Below, piece by piece: positions 9,203-18,901 of a stretch of DNA of 64,000 nt. The notes beneath the pieces are model-generated. The model saw only the letters and a program-made list of their open reading frames with translations, made no database searches and was not told the origin of the DNA. A program made the translations under genes and the position numbers. The stretch is from Emticicia sp. BO119 (GTDB taxonomy: Bacteria; Bacteroidota; Bacteroidia; Cytophagales; Spirosomataceae): contig NZ_JACETV010000011.1 in the NCBI RefSeq assembly GCF_013912375.1, positions 123,715 through 187,714 of the forward strand, given 5' to 3'. Positions within the stretch are counted from its first letter, which is position 1; every line of letters begins with the position of its first letter.

Positions 9203-12200
9203 TTAGAAAGAAAGGTTGATACCTGCAGTAAGACCACGTGTTTTGTAATATGTCTCACGTACATCGATACCTGGAGCTCTCTGGTTGTCTCCGTCTACTT
9301 TCAAGGCCTGACTAATTTCAGGATCTACACCCGAGTATTTAGTAAATAACAACAAGTTGTTACCAGCAATGTAGATACGTGCTCTTCTTAAAACGCCCAA
9401 GTTAGCAGGTAAAGTATAGCCTAATGATGCGTTGTTTACACGAACATAATTTCCAGATTCAACATAATAATCCATTGGGATTGTCTGGTTGTCATTGATA
9501 GGTGAAGTTAAAGCTGATTTAAGGGCGTTAGATTCTGCAATACGACCATCTTGTCTTCCTAATAACAACTGGTTAGTGTTCATGATTTTTGCACCCATAT
9601 TACTTGTTAACTGGAACTGAAAATCGAAGCTTTTATATTTAAAGCTATTGGTCAAACCGCCTACGAAGAACGGATTCGGATCACCAAGATAAGTTCTGTC
9701 ACCAGCCTGTTGTTCTATTTTACCATCACCGTTCAAATCTTTGAATACATACTTGCCGTTTTCGATTCTATCAACTACTGCTCCGTAGAACACACCAACT
9801 GGTTGTCCGGCTTGTAATACTGAGAAGTTTACGGCCGAAGTACCTCTTAATGCACTACCTAAATTAGTAGTTAAGAATATCTGGTTTTGAGCCTGGAACA
9901 AATCGTTTGATAAGCTGATAACTTTATTTTTGTTGAATGAACCGGCGAAAGTTGAGCTAAATGTGAAATCTTTTTTATCAACCCATTGATAAGTTAAAGA
10001 GATTTCAACCCCTCTATTTTGCATGCTACCTACGTTAGCAAGGATAGTAGGGAATACATAACCTTTTTCTTGCGGTGCGTTTACTACATATAACAAGTCT
10101 TTTGTTTGACGAGTGTACCAGTCAATCGAACCAGTTAGTCTTGATTTCCACAAAGCAAAATCGATACCTGCGCCGTAGTTTTCGTTAACCTCCCATTTCA
10201 GGTTAGGATTCGGGTTACCTTGAATAGCATACGAAGGTAAGAAGTCATTAAGAGTTGCATCGTAATAAGTACCACTGGTACCATAGAAGCCTCTTGAACG
10301 TAAAGGAGCGATACCTTCAGAGTTACCGGTTCTACCCCAGCTTACACGAAGCTTTAAGAGATCAATAGCAGGGTTACCTTTTAAGAATGGCTCTTCACTC
10401 AAAGTCCAACCTACTGACACAGATGGGAAGAAACCCCATTTGTTGTTGTCCCCGAATTTAGTCGAACCATCACGACGCATATTAACTGTAGCAAAATATT
10501 TGTTCATTAAGCTGTATTGCACACGGCCTAAGAACGAAACTAATTTGTACTCGTTTTTATACGAACCTAAAAGGTTTGGATTGCTTCTGATACCAAGACC
10601 AGCTCCGAGATTATTAGGGCCGAAAACGTCTGTTAAGAAGTTGTTATTTGAAGCACCAAAACCATCAGAAACAACATCCTGATAAGTATAACCAGCTAAT
10701 ACGCTCAGGTTACTATTAGAAGTAATTGCTTTGGTATAATTCAAAGTAGTTTCTAATTGTTTATCAACTACAGCGTCTAAACCTCTTGAAGCAGAGTTCC
10801 CACCTACTGTGCGTAATAAGTTATCAACTGTAGATTTGGCATAGAAGCTTGAATTTTTGTTTTGTGTACGTAATGTACCACTTACATTAAAGAATAAGCC
10901 ATCAATGATAGTGTAACCCGCTTGCGCATTAAATAAAAAGTCTTGAAGTCTTTCTTTCTGAGAAATACTTTCAAGAACTGCTAAAGGATTAAAGTTACCA
11001 AACGTACCAGGAAGCTGGAAGTAATTACCATTTGAACTATAAACAGGATCGGTAGGACGCATATTCATAGCGAAACCTATAGCTCTTTCTGGAGCGAAGC
11101 TTGCATCAGCCTGAGAAGCAGACATATTAAACTTCATTAATAATTTCCCATTGAGTCCTTTCGCATCCATGTTCAAACGGCCGTTTAAACGAGCTTTGCT
11201 TGAACCAATCAAAGTACCAATCTGGTCTAAATAACCTACTGAAGCTCTATAAGAAAAGTTTTCTGAACCACCTGAAACACCAATATTGTGGTTTTGAGAC
11301 AAGGCTGTACGAGTAATCACTTTAAGCCAGTCTGTATCGGCACCACCATCATCAAAAGTCTGATTGTATTTTTGTGCAGCTTGTCTGAACTCGGCAGCAT
11401 TTAGTAAATCAGGTCTTTGAGAGATTTTTTCCTGACCAACATAGCCGTTGTAATCAACAGTAGTTGCACCTGCTTTACCTCTTTTGGTATTAATCAAAAT
11501 TACACCATTTGAACCTCTTGAACCGTAAATTGCGGCCGAAGATGCATCTCTCAGTACATCCATTGTAAGAATATCTTCAGGGGCAACGTTTTCAATAGGA
11601 GCACCAATCACACCGTCGATTACATATAGTGGCTCACTACCTGCACTTAACGAACCTGTACCACGAAGACGTACAGTAGGACGAGCGTTAGGATCACCAC
11701 TACTTTGAGTGATTACCAAACCTGCCACTTTGCCTTGAGCAGCCGCTAATGGATTAGTAACAACCCCGGGGTTGAAATCACGGCTTCCAAGACTTGTCAC
11801 AGTACCTGAAATTTCTTTTCTTTTCTGCGTACCATAGCCTACTACCACTACTTCTTCAAGAGCTTTAGTATCGTCTAATAGGGTTACGTCAACAACAGTT
11901 TTGTTACCCACAGCCACTTCTTGGGTTAGCATACCCACAAAACTGAATACTAAGGTAGCATTTTTAGAAACACCTGATAGTTTGTAAGTACCATCAACAT
12001 TTGTTTGAGTACCTTTCGAAGTACCTTTTTCCTGCACAGTTACACCCGGTAAACCAGTTCCGTCAGCACCTTTTACAGTACCTGAAACTGTGACATCCTG
12101 TGCCATTACCGCAAATGTGAATGATGTGAGTAACAATACAGCGAGAGTGAAAACAGAATTTTTCACACAAGCCAATAGCCGCTCTATTGAGCGACCTACT

Positions 12201-12217
12201 TGGTAGGAATTCATCAT
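9203..12217 (-). CDS. SusC/RagA family TonB-linked outer-membrane transporter
   Basis: 1,004 aa. A long N-terminal signal region ends near FAVMAQ. A carboxypeptidase-D-regulatory-like domain follows (about residues 40-120), then the RagA hallmark EVVVVGYGTQKRKEISGTV, a plug with LYVIDGVIGAPIENV and DVLRDASSAAIYGSRGSNG, and a 22-strand-type barrel ending in an aromatic C-terminus (TAGINLSF). The transporter imports its ligand across the outer membrane using TonB energy, capped by the SusD partner encoded next. It is the first gene of the four-gene operon and has a good Bacteroidota promoter about 140 bp upstream. At ATG ATG the exact start codon is ambiguous by one residue. Confidence 0.97.
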   Translation of the reverse strand: MMNSYQVGRSIERLLACVKNSVFTLAVLLLTSFTFAVMAQDVTVSGTVKGADGTGLPGVTVQEKGTSKGTQTNVDGTYKLSGVSKNATLVFSFVGMLTQEVAVGNKTVVDVTLLDDTKALEEVVVVGYGTQKRKEISGTVTSLGSRDFNPGVVTNPLAAAQGKVAGLVITQSSGDPNARPTVRLRGTGSLSAGSEPLYVIDGVIGAPIENVAPEDILTMDVLRDASSAAIYGSRGSNGVILINTKRGKAGATTVDYNGYVGQEKISQRPDLLNAAEFRQAAQKYNQTFDDGGADTDWLKVITRTALSQNHNIGVSGGSENFSYRASVGYLDQIGTLIGSSKARLNGRLNMDAKGLNGKLLMKFNMSASQADASFAPERAIGFAMNMRPTDPVYSSNGNYFQLPGTFGNFNPLAVLESISQKERLQDFLFNAQAGYTIIDGLFFNVSGTLRTQNKNSSFYAKSTVDNLLRTVGGNSASRGLDAVVDKQLETTLNYTKAITSNSNLSVLAGYTYQDVVSDGFGASNNNFLTDVFGPNNLGAGLGIRSNPNLLGSYKNEYKLVSFLGRVQYSLMNKYFATVNMRRDGSTKFGDNNKWGFFPSVSVGWTLSEEPFLKGNPAIDLLKLRVSWGRTGNSEGIAPLRSRGFYGTSGTYYDATLNDFLPSYAIQGNPNPNLKWEVNENYGAGIDFALWKSRLTGSIDWYTRQTKDLLYVVNAPQEKGYVFPTILANVGSMQNRGVEISLTYQWVDKKDFTFSSTFAGSFNKNKVISLSNDLFQAQNQIFLTTNLGSALRGTSAVNFSVLQAGQPVGVFYGAVVDRIENGKYVFKDLNGDGKIEQQAGDRTYLGDPNPFFVGGLTNSFKYKSFDFQFQLTSNMGAKIMNTNQLLLGRQDGRIAESNALKSALTSPINDNQTIPMDYYVESGNYVRVNNASLGYTLPANLGVLRRARIYIAGNNLLLFTKYSGVDPEISQALKVDGDNQRAPGIDVRETYYKTRGLTAGINLSF

Positions 12218-12356
12218 AGGTTGTAATTAAAGTGAGTTAATAAATTTTCGTAAAAACTTGTCTATCAGAGCTTTGCCTTCTCAAAACCCTGGTCAGATTA
12301 CCCTGTTTAATTGGAATATGCCGGGATAAGATAGAACATTACTGCTAATCAACTTT

Positions 12357-12389
12357 CAAAACTACAAAAAGAAATATTTAAAGTCCAAA
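12357..12389 (-). promoter_or_regulatory. Bacteroidota-type promoter for the susCD operon
   Basis: On the minus strand, a -33 box TTTG (12389-12386) is followed after 21 nt by TAGTTTTG (12364-12357), matching the TAnnTTTG -7 consensus of the Bacteroidota primary sigma factor. The predicted start of transcription near 12350 gives a leader of about 130 nt before susC. Confidence 0.6.
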
Positions 12390-12991
12390 AAAATAAGTTA
12401 AAAATTAAGAAGTTTCAAAAAAAACTTGCACAAAACATATATTTCACAGTTTTTCAGAGTGATTCAACGGATTTTGCCTTATTGCTCCGCTAAATTAATT
12501 CCCGGAAGTATAAAGATGCCATCTATCTCCAGCATTGGAGGTTATCAATTGTTAAAAATGATGATTGTGAATACAAATTTTGTAGAGAGGTATTAAATAA
12601 AAAAAATGCTACTTCCTGAATAGTCTTTTAAATCTGTCTTTTCATTGTTTCAATCCTTTGCAATCGTTTTCATTACTGATTTATCAAACATGAGAAATAT
12701 TAGAAAAGTACTAAAAATTATTTCTGAGGACGTCGTAATGCTGATTGTAAAAAACAAATCTTTCTGAGATTAAAAATGCTAAGAATGATTCAGTAAAAAA
12801 CTGATATTTAAGTAGTTGGAAAATAAAATTTATAATAAAGATATTACCCTGTTTATCTTTAGGAATTAAGTTTTTGTGGTTTGTTTAAAAATAATTCTTT
12901 TGTACTTTTTAAATAAGTTAGCTTCATATTAACTAATTTTGAAGTCTGATAAAAACCAGTACTGGATATACCAATTTAGAATCGACAGAGA
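12390..12991. other. AT-rich divergent intergenic region
   Basis: About 600 bp without a credible gene between the divergent susC operon and the FAD/Fe-S dehydrogenase. A TAATTTTG box at 12934-12941 on the plus strand matches the -7 consensus and sits 51 bp before the dehydrogenase start, but I see no well-spaced -33 partner. I found no strong palindrome. The length suggests room for regulator binding upstream of both units. Confidence 0.4.
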
Positions 12992-15922
12992 ATGCTTGAC
13001 GACCAACTGAAACAGCTTGCCCGAATCTTGGAAGGTGAACTTCATTATGACCAAGTAATGCGGACCCTTTATGCTACTGATGCCTCGGCTTATCGTGAAA
13101 TACCGCTGGCAGTAGCTATTCCTAAAAATGAATCTGATTTACAAAAACTTATATCTTTTGCTAAAGAAAACAATACGTCTTTGATTCCGCGTACTGCCGG
13201 TACTTCATTAGCAGGGCAGGTAGTAGGTAGTGGTATTGTAGTTGATGTGTCGAGAACTTTTACCCGGATTTTAGAACTTAACAAAGAAGAAAACTGGGTA
13301 AGAGTACAGCCCGGAGTGGTGCGTGATGAACTGAATCTGTTTCTTAAAGAACACGGTTTGTTTTTTGGACCAGAGACCTCAACTGCCAATCGAGCGATGA
13401 TTGGAGGTATGGTGGGCAATAATTCTTGCGGTTCTAATTCGGTAGTTTATGGTTCGACCCGTAATCACTTATTGGAGGTAAAGGGCTATTTAAGCGATGG
13501 CAGCTTTGTTGAGTTTAAAGATTTAACCTTATCAGAGTTTCAGGAAAAAAGCATGGCTACTGATAATAGTCTGGAAACAAAGTTATATCAACATATAAGC
13601 AGGGTCTTAAGTAATAAAGATAATCAGGCAGAAATCAGAAAAGAGTTTCCGAAACGAACTATTGACCGCCGGAATACAGGATATGCGATTGATGAATTGC
13701 TGGAAACAGAAGTATTTGAGACTAATTCTAAAGAACTTTTCAATTTTTGCAAATTGATAGCTGGTTCAGAAGGTACGCTTATATTTCTGACTGAAATTAA
13801 GCTTCATGTTAATCCGCTTCCACCGAGGTTTACGGGTCTGGTTTGTGTACATTTCAACTCGGTTGATGAATCTTTAAGAGCCAACCTGATTGCCTTGAAA
13901 TATAGACCTTCGGCAGTTGAACTGATAGACCATTATATATTAGAATGTACTAAAGAAAATAAGGAACAACGTCAGAACCGTTTTTTTGTGCAGGGTGATC
14001 CGGGGGCTATTCTTGTAGTTGAGATAGCTCGTGATGACATAGAAGAGATTCAGCAATTAGCTGCTGAAATGGAAGCAGAAATGCGTGCCGCAGGTTTAGG
14101 GTATCATTATCCCGTATTGTTCGGAGAAGACACAAAGAAAATCTGGACATTACGAAAAGCAGGCTTAGGCTTATTATCTAACCTGCCCGGTGATGAAAAA
14201 GCAGTAGCAGTTATTGAGGATACAGCAGTAGATGTAAACGACCTTCCGGAATTTATCATCGACTTCAATAAAATATTGGCTGAAAACGGTATGTCAGCGG
14301 TACATTATGCCCATGCGGGTTCAGGAGAGATACATCTTCGCCCGATTATTAATCTGAAGACTGAAGAAGGACACAAGCAATTCAGACTAATTGCTGAGGA
14401 GATATCAACACTGGTTAAAAAATACAAAGGGTCGTTATCTGGTGAGCATGGAGATGGACGTTTAAGGGGGGAATTTATCCGACAACAGATTGGAGAGAAA
14501 AACTATACTTTAATCAAAGAGTTAAAACAGGTTTGGGATCCGCAAAATATCTTTAATCCAAACAAGATTGTTGATACGCCGCCAATGGATAAGTTTCTCC
14601 GTTATGAAGCAGGACAACAAACGCCAGAATTTAAAACGGTTTTCAGATTCCATAATCAGGATATTCTGCAACATGCCGAGCAATGTAATGGTTCCGGCGA
14701 TTGCCGTAAAACAGAATTAAGTGGTGGAACTATGTGCCCGAGCTACATGGCAACACGAAATGAGAAAGACACTACCCGCGCCAGAGCTAATATTCTGAGA
14801 GAAGTGCTAACAAAATCGGAGAAAATGAACCGTTTTGACAGCAAGGAAGTAAAAGAGGTAATGGATTTGTGTCTGGTATGTAAGGGGTGTAAATCAGAAT
14901 GCCCGTCAAATGTAGATGTAGCTAAACTCAAAATGGAGTTTTTACAACATTATAACGAAGAACATGGCGTACCAGTCCGCTCATGGTTGGTGGGCAATTA
15001 TTCTAAAATGAGTAATATTGCCTCTTATATTCCCTGGGCTTATAATCTGATTTTTGATAATACCCCTCTTCGTAAAATAGCCAATAGGGTAGTTGGATTT
15101 CATCCGAACCGTACCATGCCTCTTTTGCAGAAGGATACTTTGAAAAAATGGTATAATAAACATATTGTAAAAACCGAAGAGACGAACACTGAAAAGAAAG
15201 TATATCTGTTTTGTGATGAATTTACCAATTTTAATGATGTAGAGATTGGTAAAAAGACAATATTCCTGTTACAAAAATTGGGGTATCAGGTAATAATACC
15301 AGACCATGTTGATGCAGGCCGAGCGTATCTTTCAAAAGGAATGCTGAAAGATGCGCAAAAACTTGCCAATAAAAATGTGAGCCTGTTGAAAGATCTTATT
15401 AATGAAAATACTCCATTGATTGGCATTGAGCCATCGGCTATTCTGACATTCAGAGATGAATACCCTGATCTGGTGATAGATGAATTAATCTCACACGCCA
15501 AAACTTTGTCGAAGAATGCCTTGATGGTTGATGAGTTTATTGCACGAGAGATAGACAGAGGAAATATCAAAAAAAGTAGCTTTACAGAAGAGAAACGACT
15601 CATTAAATTACATGGTCATTGCCAGCAAAAAGCAGTTGCTTCGCTGACACCTACCAAGAAAATGCTTTCATTTCCGGCCAACTATGAAGTACATCTTATT
15701 CCATCGGGTTGTTGTGGTATGGCAGGTTCCTTTGGGTATGAGCAAGAACATTTTGATATTTCGATGAAAATCGGTGAGTTGGTTCTTTTCCCGACCGTCA
15801 GAAAACAGCCTGAAGAAGTGATTATTGCTGCACCAGGCACAAGTTGTCGTCATCAGATACATGATGGCACGGGTAGAAAGGCTCTACACCCAGTAGAAAT
15901 TCTATGGGAGGCATTGATATAG
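12992..15922 (+). CDS. FAD-linked oxidase / Fe-S fusion dehydrogenase (D-lactate or D-2-hydroxyglutarate type, YdiJ-like)
   Basis: 976 aa. An N-terminal PCMH-type FAD-binding domain (about residues 35-215) contains IPRTAGTSLAGQ and the NNSCGSNSVVYGST segment. An FAD-oxidase C-terminal domain follows, ending with the HAGSGEIHLRP and SGEHGDGRLRG blocks. A GlpC-like module then carries two [4Fe-4S] clusters: one Cys set in CNGSGDCRK and TMCPSY, the other in CLVCKGCKSECPS. The C-terminus has a CCG-type domain with SGCCGMAGSFGYE. This one-chain fusion of the GlcD and GlpC/CCG parts is typical of D-2-hydroxyacid dehydrogenases that pass electrons to quinone at the inner membrane face. Exact substrate (D-lactate, D-2-hydroxyglutarate or similar) cannot be decided from sequence alone. 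Length fits the family of roughly 1,000 aa. It is monocistronic. Confidence 0.9.
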   Translation: MLDDQLKQLARILEGELHYDQVMRTLYATDASAYREIPLAVAIPKNESDLQKLISFAKENNTSLIPRTAGTSLAGQVVGSGIVVDVSRTFTRILELNKEENWVRVQPGVVRDELNLFLKEHGLFFGPETSTANRAMIGGMVGNNSCGSNSVVYGSTRNHLLEVKGYLSDGSFVEFKDLTLSEFQEKSMATDNSLETKLYQHISRVLSNKDNQAEIRKEFPKRTIDRRNTGYAIDELLETEVFETNSKELFNFCKLIAGSEGTLIFLTEIKLHVNPLPPRFTGLVCVHFNSVDESLRANLIALKYRPSAVELIDHYILECTKENKEQRQNRFFVQGDPGAILVVEIARDDIEEIQQLAAEMEAEMRAAGLGYHYPVLFGEDTKKIWTLRKAGLGLLSNLPGDEKAVAVIEDTAVDVNDLPEFIIDFNKILAENGMSAVHYAHAGSGEIHLRPIINLKTEEGHKQFRLIAEEISTLVKKYKGSLSGEHGDGRLRGEFIRQQIGEKNYTLIKELKQVWDPQNIFNPNKIVDTPPMDKFLRYEAGQQTPEFKTVFRFHNQDILQHAEQCNGSGDCRKTELSGGTMCPSYMATRNEKDTTRARANILREVLTKSEKMNRFDSKEVKEVMDLCLVCKGCKSECPSNVDVAKLKMEFLQHYNEEHGVPVRSWLVGNYSKMSNIASYIPWAYNLIFDNTPLRKIANRVVGFHPNRTMPLLQKDTLKKWYNKHIVKTEETNTEKKVYLFCDEFTNFNDVEIGKKTIFLLQKLGYQVIIPDHVDAGRAYLSKGMLKDAQKLANKNVSLLKDLINENTPLIGIEPSAILTFRDEYPDLVIDELISHAKTLSKNALMVDEFIAREIDRGNIKKSSFTEEKRLIKLHGHCQQKAVASLTPTKKMLSFPANYEVHLIPSGCCGMAGSFGYEQEHFDISMKIGELVLFPTVRKQPEEVIIAAPGTSCRHQIHDGTGRKALHPVEILWEALI

Positions 15923-16128
15923 TTTTTTAGTGACTAAAACAGGATTTTTGCCCCAAAACTATCTTTTGAATAGGATTATCATAAGAATTAGTATTTTTAA
16001 TATCCACACAAGTATTTGATTTTCAGCTTATTGGCAAATTAAAATTGATATTTTTTTTGAACTCAAATTTACAAAAGAAAGTTTTCTTGTGTAAGTTTGG
16101 TAGTTATTTAGGATACAAGGAGTAAGAA

Positions 16129-17220
16129 ATGAGTAATCGTACACTATTAAGTTTAGAATTAGCAACCCCTGTAGATGATGAAAGACCTGTTTACTTATCC
16201 GGGAATTTTTGTGATTGGTATCCCGATTTGACAGAGTTTGAGATGGAGAAGGTAGGTAAAGGTAAGTATAAGTTTTATTTTTCACCAGATAGAAGTCTTC
16301 CTGAAACAATAGAATATAAATATACTCGTGGAGGCTGGGATTTTGTGGAACTGGATTCCTATGGAAATGCCCCGGCTAATCGTGTTATTTCCAGAAAACA
16401 AGGAAATATAAAGGATTATGTTCCTTTCTGGCGGCAAGATGGTTCAACAGCGTCTATCACCAAATTGATGCCTGAAATACAGGAGGTATCAGAGAACTTT
16501 AATATTCCACAATTAGGCACAGTTCGGGCTATTAATATTTTGTTACCACATAATTATGAGGAAAAGACTGATACACGGTATCCGGTTTTATATATGCAAG
16601 ATGGACAGAATCTGTATGGGGAAGGTTCTGAATACGGGAATTGGGAAATAGATAAACGCTTGTCGTTATTAGCCAAACAAAATAAGGGGGATGTAATTAT
16701 AGTATCCATTGACCACGGCAATAAAGACCGTTTCAAGGAGTATTCGCCTTATACAGTAGAGAAAAAAGGTAAAGGTATGGGTATGAAGTATGCCAATTTT
16801 ATTGTGCGTACGCTTAAACCCTACATTGATGCCAATTACAGAACTAAACCTGAAGCACAATTTACTGGCATCGGAGGTAGTTCAATGGGGGGGTTGATTA
16901 GTCTGTATACGGGGTTAATGTATCCTGAAACTATTGGTCGTTTAATGGTCTTTTCTCCTTCTTTGTGGGTGTCTAACAAAATATATTTTGATATAGCCGA
17001 ATTCTTTAGCCCTATTAACACAAAAATCTACCTATATGGTGGTGGGAAAGAAGGCGTAGCGATGATTCCTAATGTGAGGAAAATTAAAGAAACCATTGAA
17101 AATCAACGCTGGAATACTGAGAAAGTAGACGTAAAACTCTCTTTGGACTCAAGAGGTGAGCATACTGAAAAACGCTGGGGACAGGAGTTCTCTAAAGCCA
17201 TTGAATGGCTGTTTTATTAA
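16129..17220 (+). CDS. Alpha/beta-hydrolase esterase with N-terminal E-set (CBM48-like) domain
   Basis: 363 aa without an obvious signal peptide. Residues 1-95 form an immunoglobulin-like E-set/CBM48-type module (VYLSGNFCDWYPDL). Residues 125-363 are an esterase-D/enterochelin-esterase type alpha/beta hydrolase: YPVLYMQDGQNLY, then the nucleophile elbow GGSSMGG with Ser252, and a late His in the RGEHTEKRW segment. The family hydrolyses carboxylic esters, and related proteins act on acyl or feruloyl esters or siderophores; the substrate here is unknown. A TAAGTTTG -7-like box at 16092-16099 lies about 30 bp before the ATG. It stands alone between the dehydrogenase and pepA. Confidence 0.85.
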   Translation: MSNRTLLSLELATPVDDERPVYLSGNFCDWYPDLTEFEMEKVGKGKYKFYFSPDRSLPETIEYKYTRGGWDFVELDSYGNAPANRVISRKQGNIKDYVPFWRQDGSTASITKLMPEIQEVSENFNIPQLGTVRAINILLPHNYEEKTDTRYPVLYMQDGQNLYGEGSEYGNWEIDKRLSLLAKQNKGDVIIVSIDHGNKDRFKEYSPYTVEKKGKGMGMKYANFIVRTLKPYIDANYRTKPEAQFTGIGGSSMGGLISLYTGLMYPETIGRLMVFSPSLWVSNKIYFDIAEFFSPINTKIYLYGGGKEGVAMIPNVRKIKETIENQRWNTEKVDVKLSLDSRGEHTEKRWGQEFSKAIEWLFY

Positions 17221-17333
17221 AATTTTAAGTCAATTCATATAAGACCACGATTAACATTGAGTAAAAAATCTTTGTTATTCGTGGTATATTTGTTTAATCA
17301 GCATACAAAGTATTTACGGAATAATAGAAGACA

Positions 17334-18812
17334 ATGAAAATCAATATATCGTCTCAACTGAATGCGCCACAGGCTATTGTTTATCCATTATTAGATAATG
17401 AAAAACTGACAGAGAGCCTTTCAAAAATTGCTCGCCAGGCAGGGCTTAGTTCAGAGGCTCTACAAAGAGATTTCAAGGCAGGTTTAAAAGAAATACTACC
17501 TGTGTATCCAGCCAGAAAAGGTTTGGATAAAGTATATCTGATAGGTTTAGGTAAAACACCTAAGCCAATGGATTTTATCAAGGTATTCCGTTCGTTCTTC
17601 TACCATAATAAGAAAAAACTGCCGATTTCGATAGCTATTGATCTTAAATCAGATAAGTTAGAAAGTAGTATTGAATATATAGTGAATGGAGCTTGTCTGG
17701 CTGAGTATGAGATTGGTGTTTTTAAAACAGATAAAAAAGAGGGAACAGATTTTTTCTCAGCCGAGTCGGCACTTACAATTTATGTATCTGAGAAAAATAA
17801 AGAAAAAGCACAATCCTTAGCAGTTATTGGTAAAGAAACTGCCAGCACCCAAATCAGAATTATGACGCTTGTAGATGCACCCGCCAATAGGAAGTATCCT
17901 GAGAAGATGGCAGAATATGCTGTAAAATCAGGAGAAATGTATGGTTTTGATGTAAAGGTCTTTGATGAAAGAGAATGTGAGAGTTTAGGCTTAGGAGCAT
18001 TATTAGCAGTTGGTAAGGGAAGCACCGAAAACCCTCCGAGATTTATAGTATTAGAATATAACCTATCGGCAATGGCAGATAAGCCTTTAAAGAAAATAGG
18101 ATTAGTAGGGAAAGGTGTAACCTTTGATACGGGAGGGCTTTCAATTAAAGGTGCAGGCAGTATGAGTTACATGAAATCTGATATGGGAGGAGCAGGGGCG
18201 GTTTTAGGAACAATTGAGTTAGCTGCAAAGCTGAAACTTCCTGTACATCTCATAGGAGTAATTCCGGTTACAGAAAACTGCGTAGATGGCAACGCTCTGA
18301 AACCAAGCGATGTAATTAATACCTATTCAGGGAAAACGATTGAGGTAATTGATACTGATGCCGAAGGACGTATCATTTTAGCTGATGGTCTATCTTATAT
18401 CAAGAAGAACTATGAGCCAGAGGTAATTATTGATCTGGCAACCTTAACCGGAAATTGTATAGCAGCCTTGGGGTATAATGCCGCGGGCCTATTATCGAAT
18501 AATGATGATTTAGCCAATCAATTATTTGAAGTAGGGCAACTAAGCGGCGAAAAACTATGGCGTTTACCTTTGTGGGATGACTACAAGGACATGATGAAAT
18601 CAGATATTGCTGATGTAAAAAACCTTTCATCGATACCTATAGCCGGAGCTATAACGGCCGCTAAATTCCTGGAAATTTTTATTGATGGACATAGCAATTG
18701 GGCGCACTTAGACATTGCTGGAATGGCCTTTGGTGATTCTGAATATGGTTCTATGAAATCGGGTACTGCTTTTGGGGTGAGGCTGTTGACTACGTGGTTA
18801 AGAGGTTTATAA
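17334..18812 (+). CDS. pepA: Leucyl aminopeptidase (M17 family)
   Basis: 492 aa, the normal length for M17. The N-terminal macro-like domain is diverged, and the C-terminal catalytic domain is fully conserved. Metal ligands are Lys260, Asp265, Asp283, Asp342 and Glu344; catalytic residues are Lys272 and Arg346. They lie in KGVTFDTGG and in the signature DTDAEGRIILADGL. Relative to E. coli PepA all are shifted by exactly ten positions, from my memory of that enzyme's numbering. The cytosolic hexamer removes N-terminal residues from peptides. The variant NTDAEGR to DTDAEGR at the first position is common. A TATATTTG -7-like box lies at 17285-17292. Confidence 0.96.
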   Translation: MKINISSQLNAPQAIVYPLLDNEKLTESLSKIARQAGLSSEALQRDFKAGLKEILPVYPARKGLDKVYLIGLGKTPKPMDFIKVFRSFFYHNKKKLPISIAIDLKSDKLESSIEYIVNGACLAEYEIGVFKTDKKEGTDFFSAESALTIYVSEKNKEKAQSLAVIGKETASTQIRIMTLVDAPANRKYPEKMAEYAVKSGEMYGFDVKVFDERECESLGLGALLAVGKGSTENPPRFIVLEYNLSAMADKPLKKIGLVGKGVTFDTGGLSIKGAGSMSYMKSDMGGAGAVLGTIELAAKLKLPVHLIGVIPVTENCVDGNALKPSDVINTYSGKTIEVIDTDAEGRIILADGLSYIKKNYEPEVIIDLATLTGNCIAALGYNAAGLLSNNDDLANQLFEVGQLSGEKLWRLPLWDDYKDMMKSDIADVKNLSSIPIAGAITAAKFLEIFIDGHSNWAHLDIAGMAFGDSEYGSMKSGTAFGVRLLTTWLRGL

Positions 18813-18901
18813 TCTGCCTGCTTTAACACTAATTTCTTCTTTTTATTACTATATTTTTCATCAGATTTTCTTATTTTTGGTCATAACCTAAACTGAATCT
18901 G

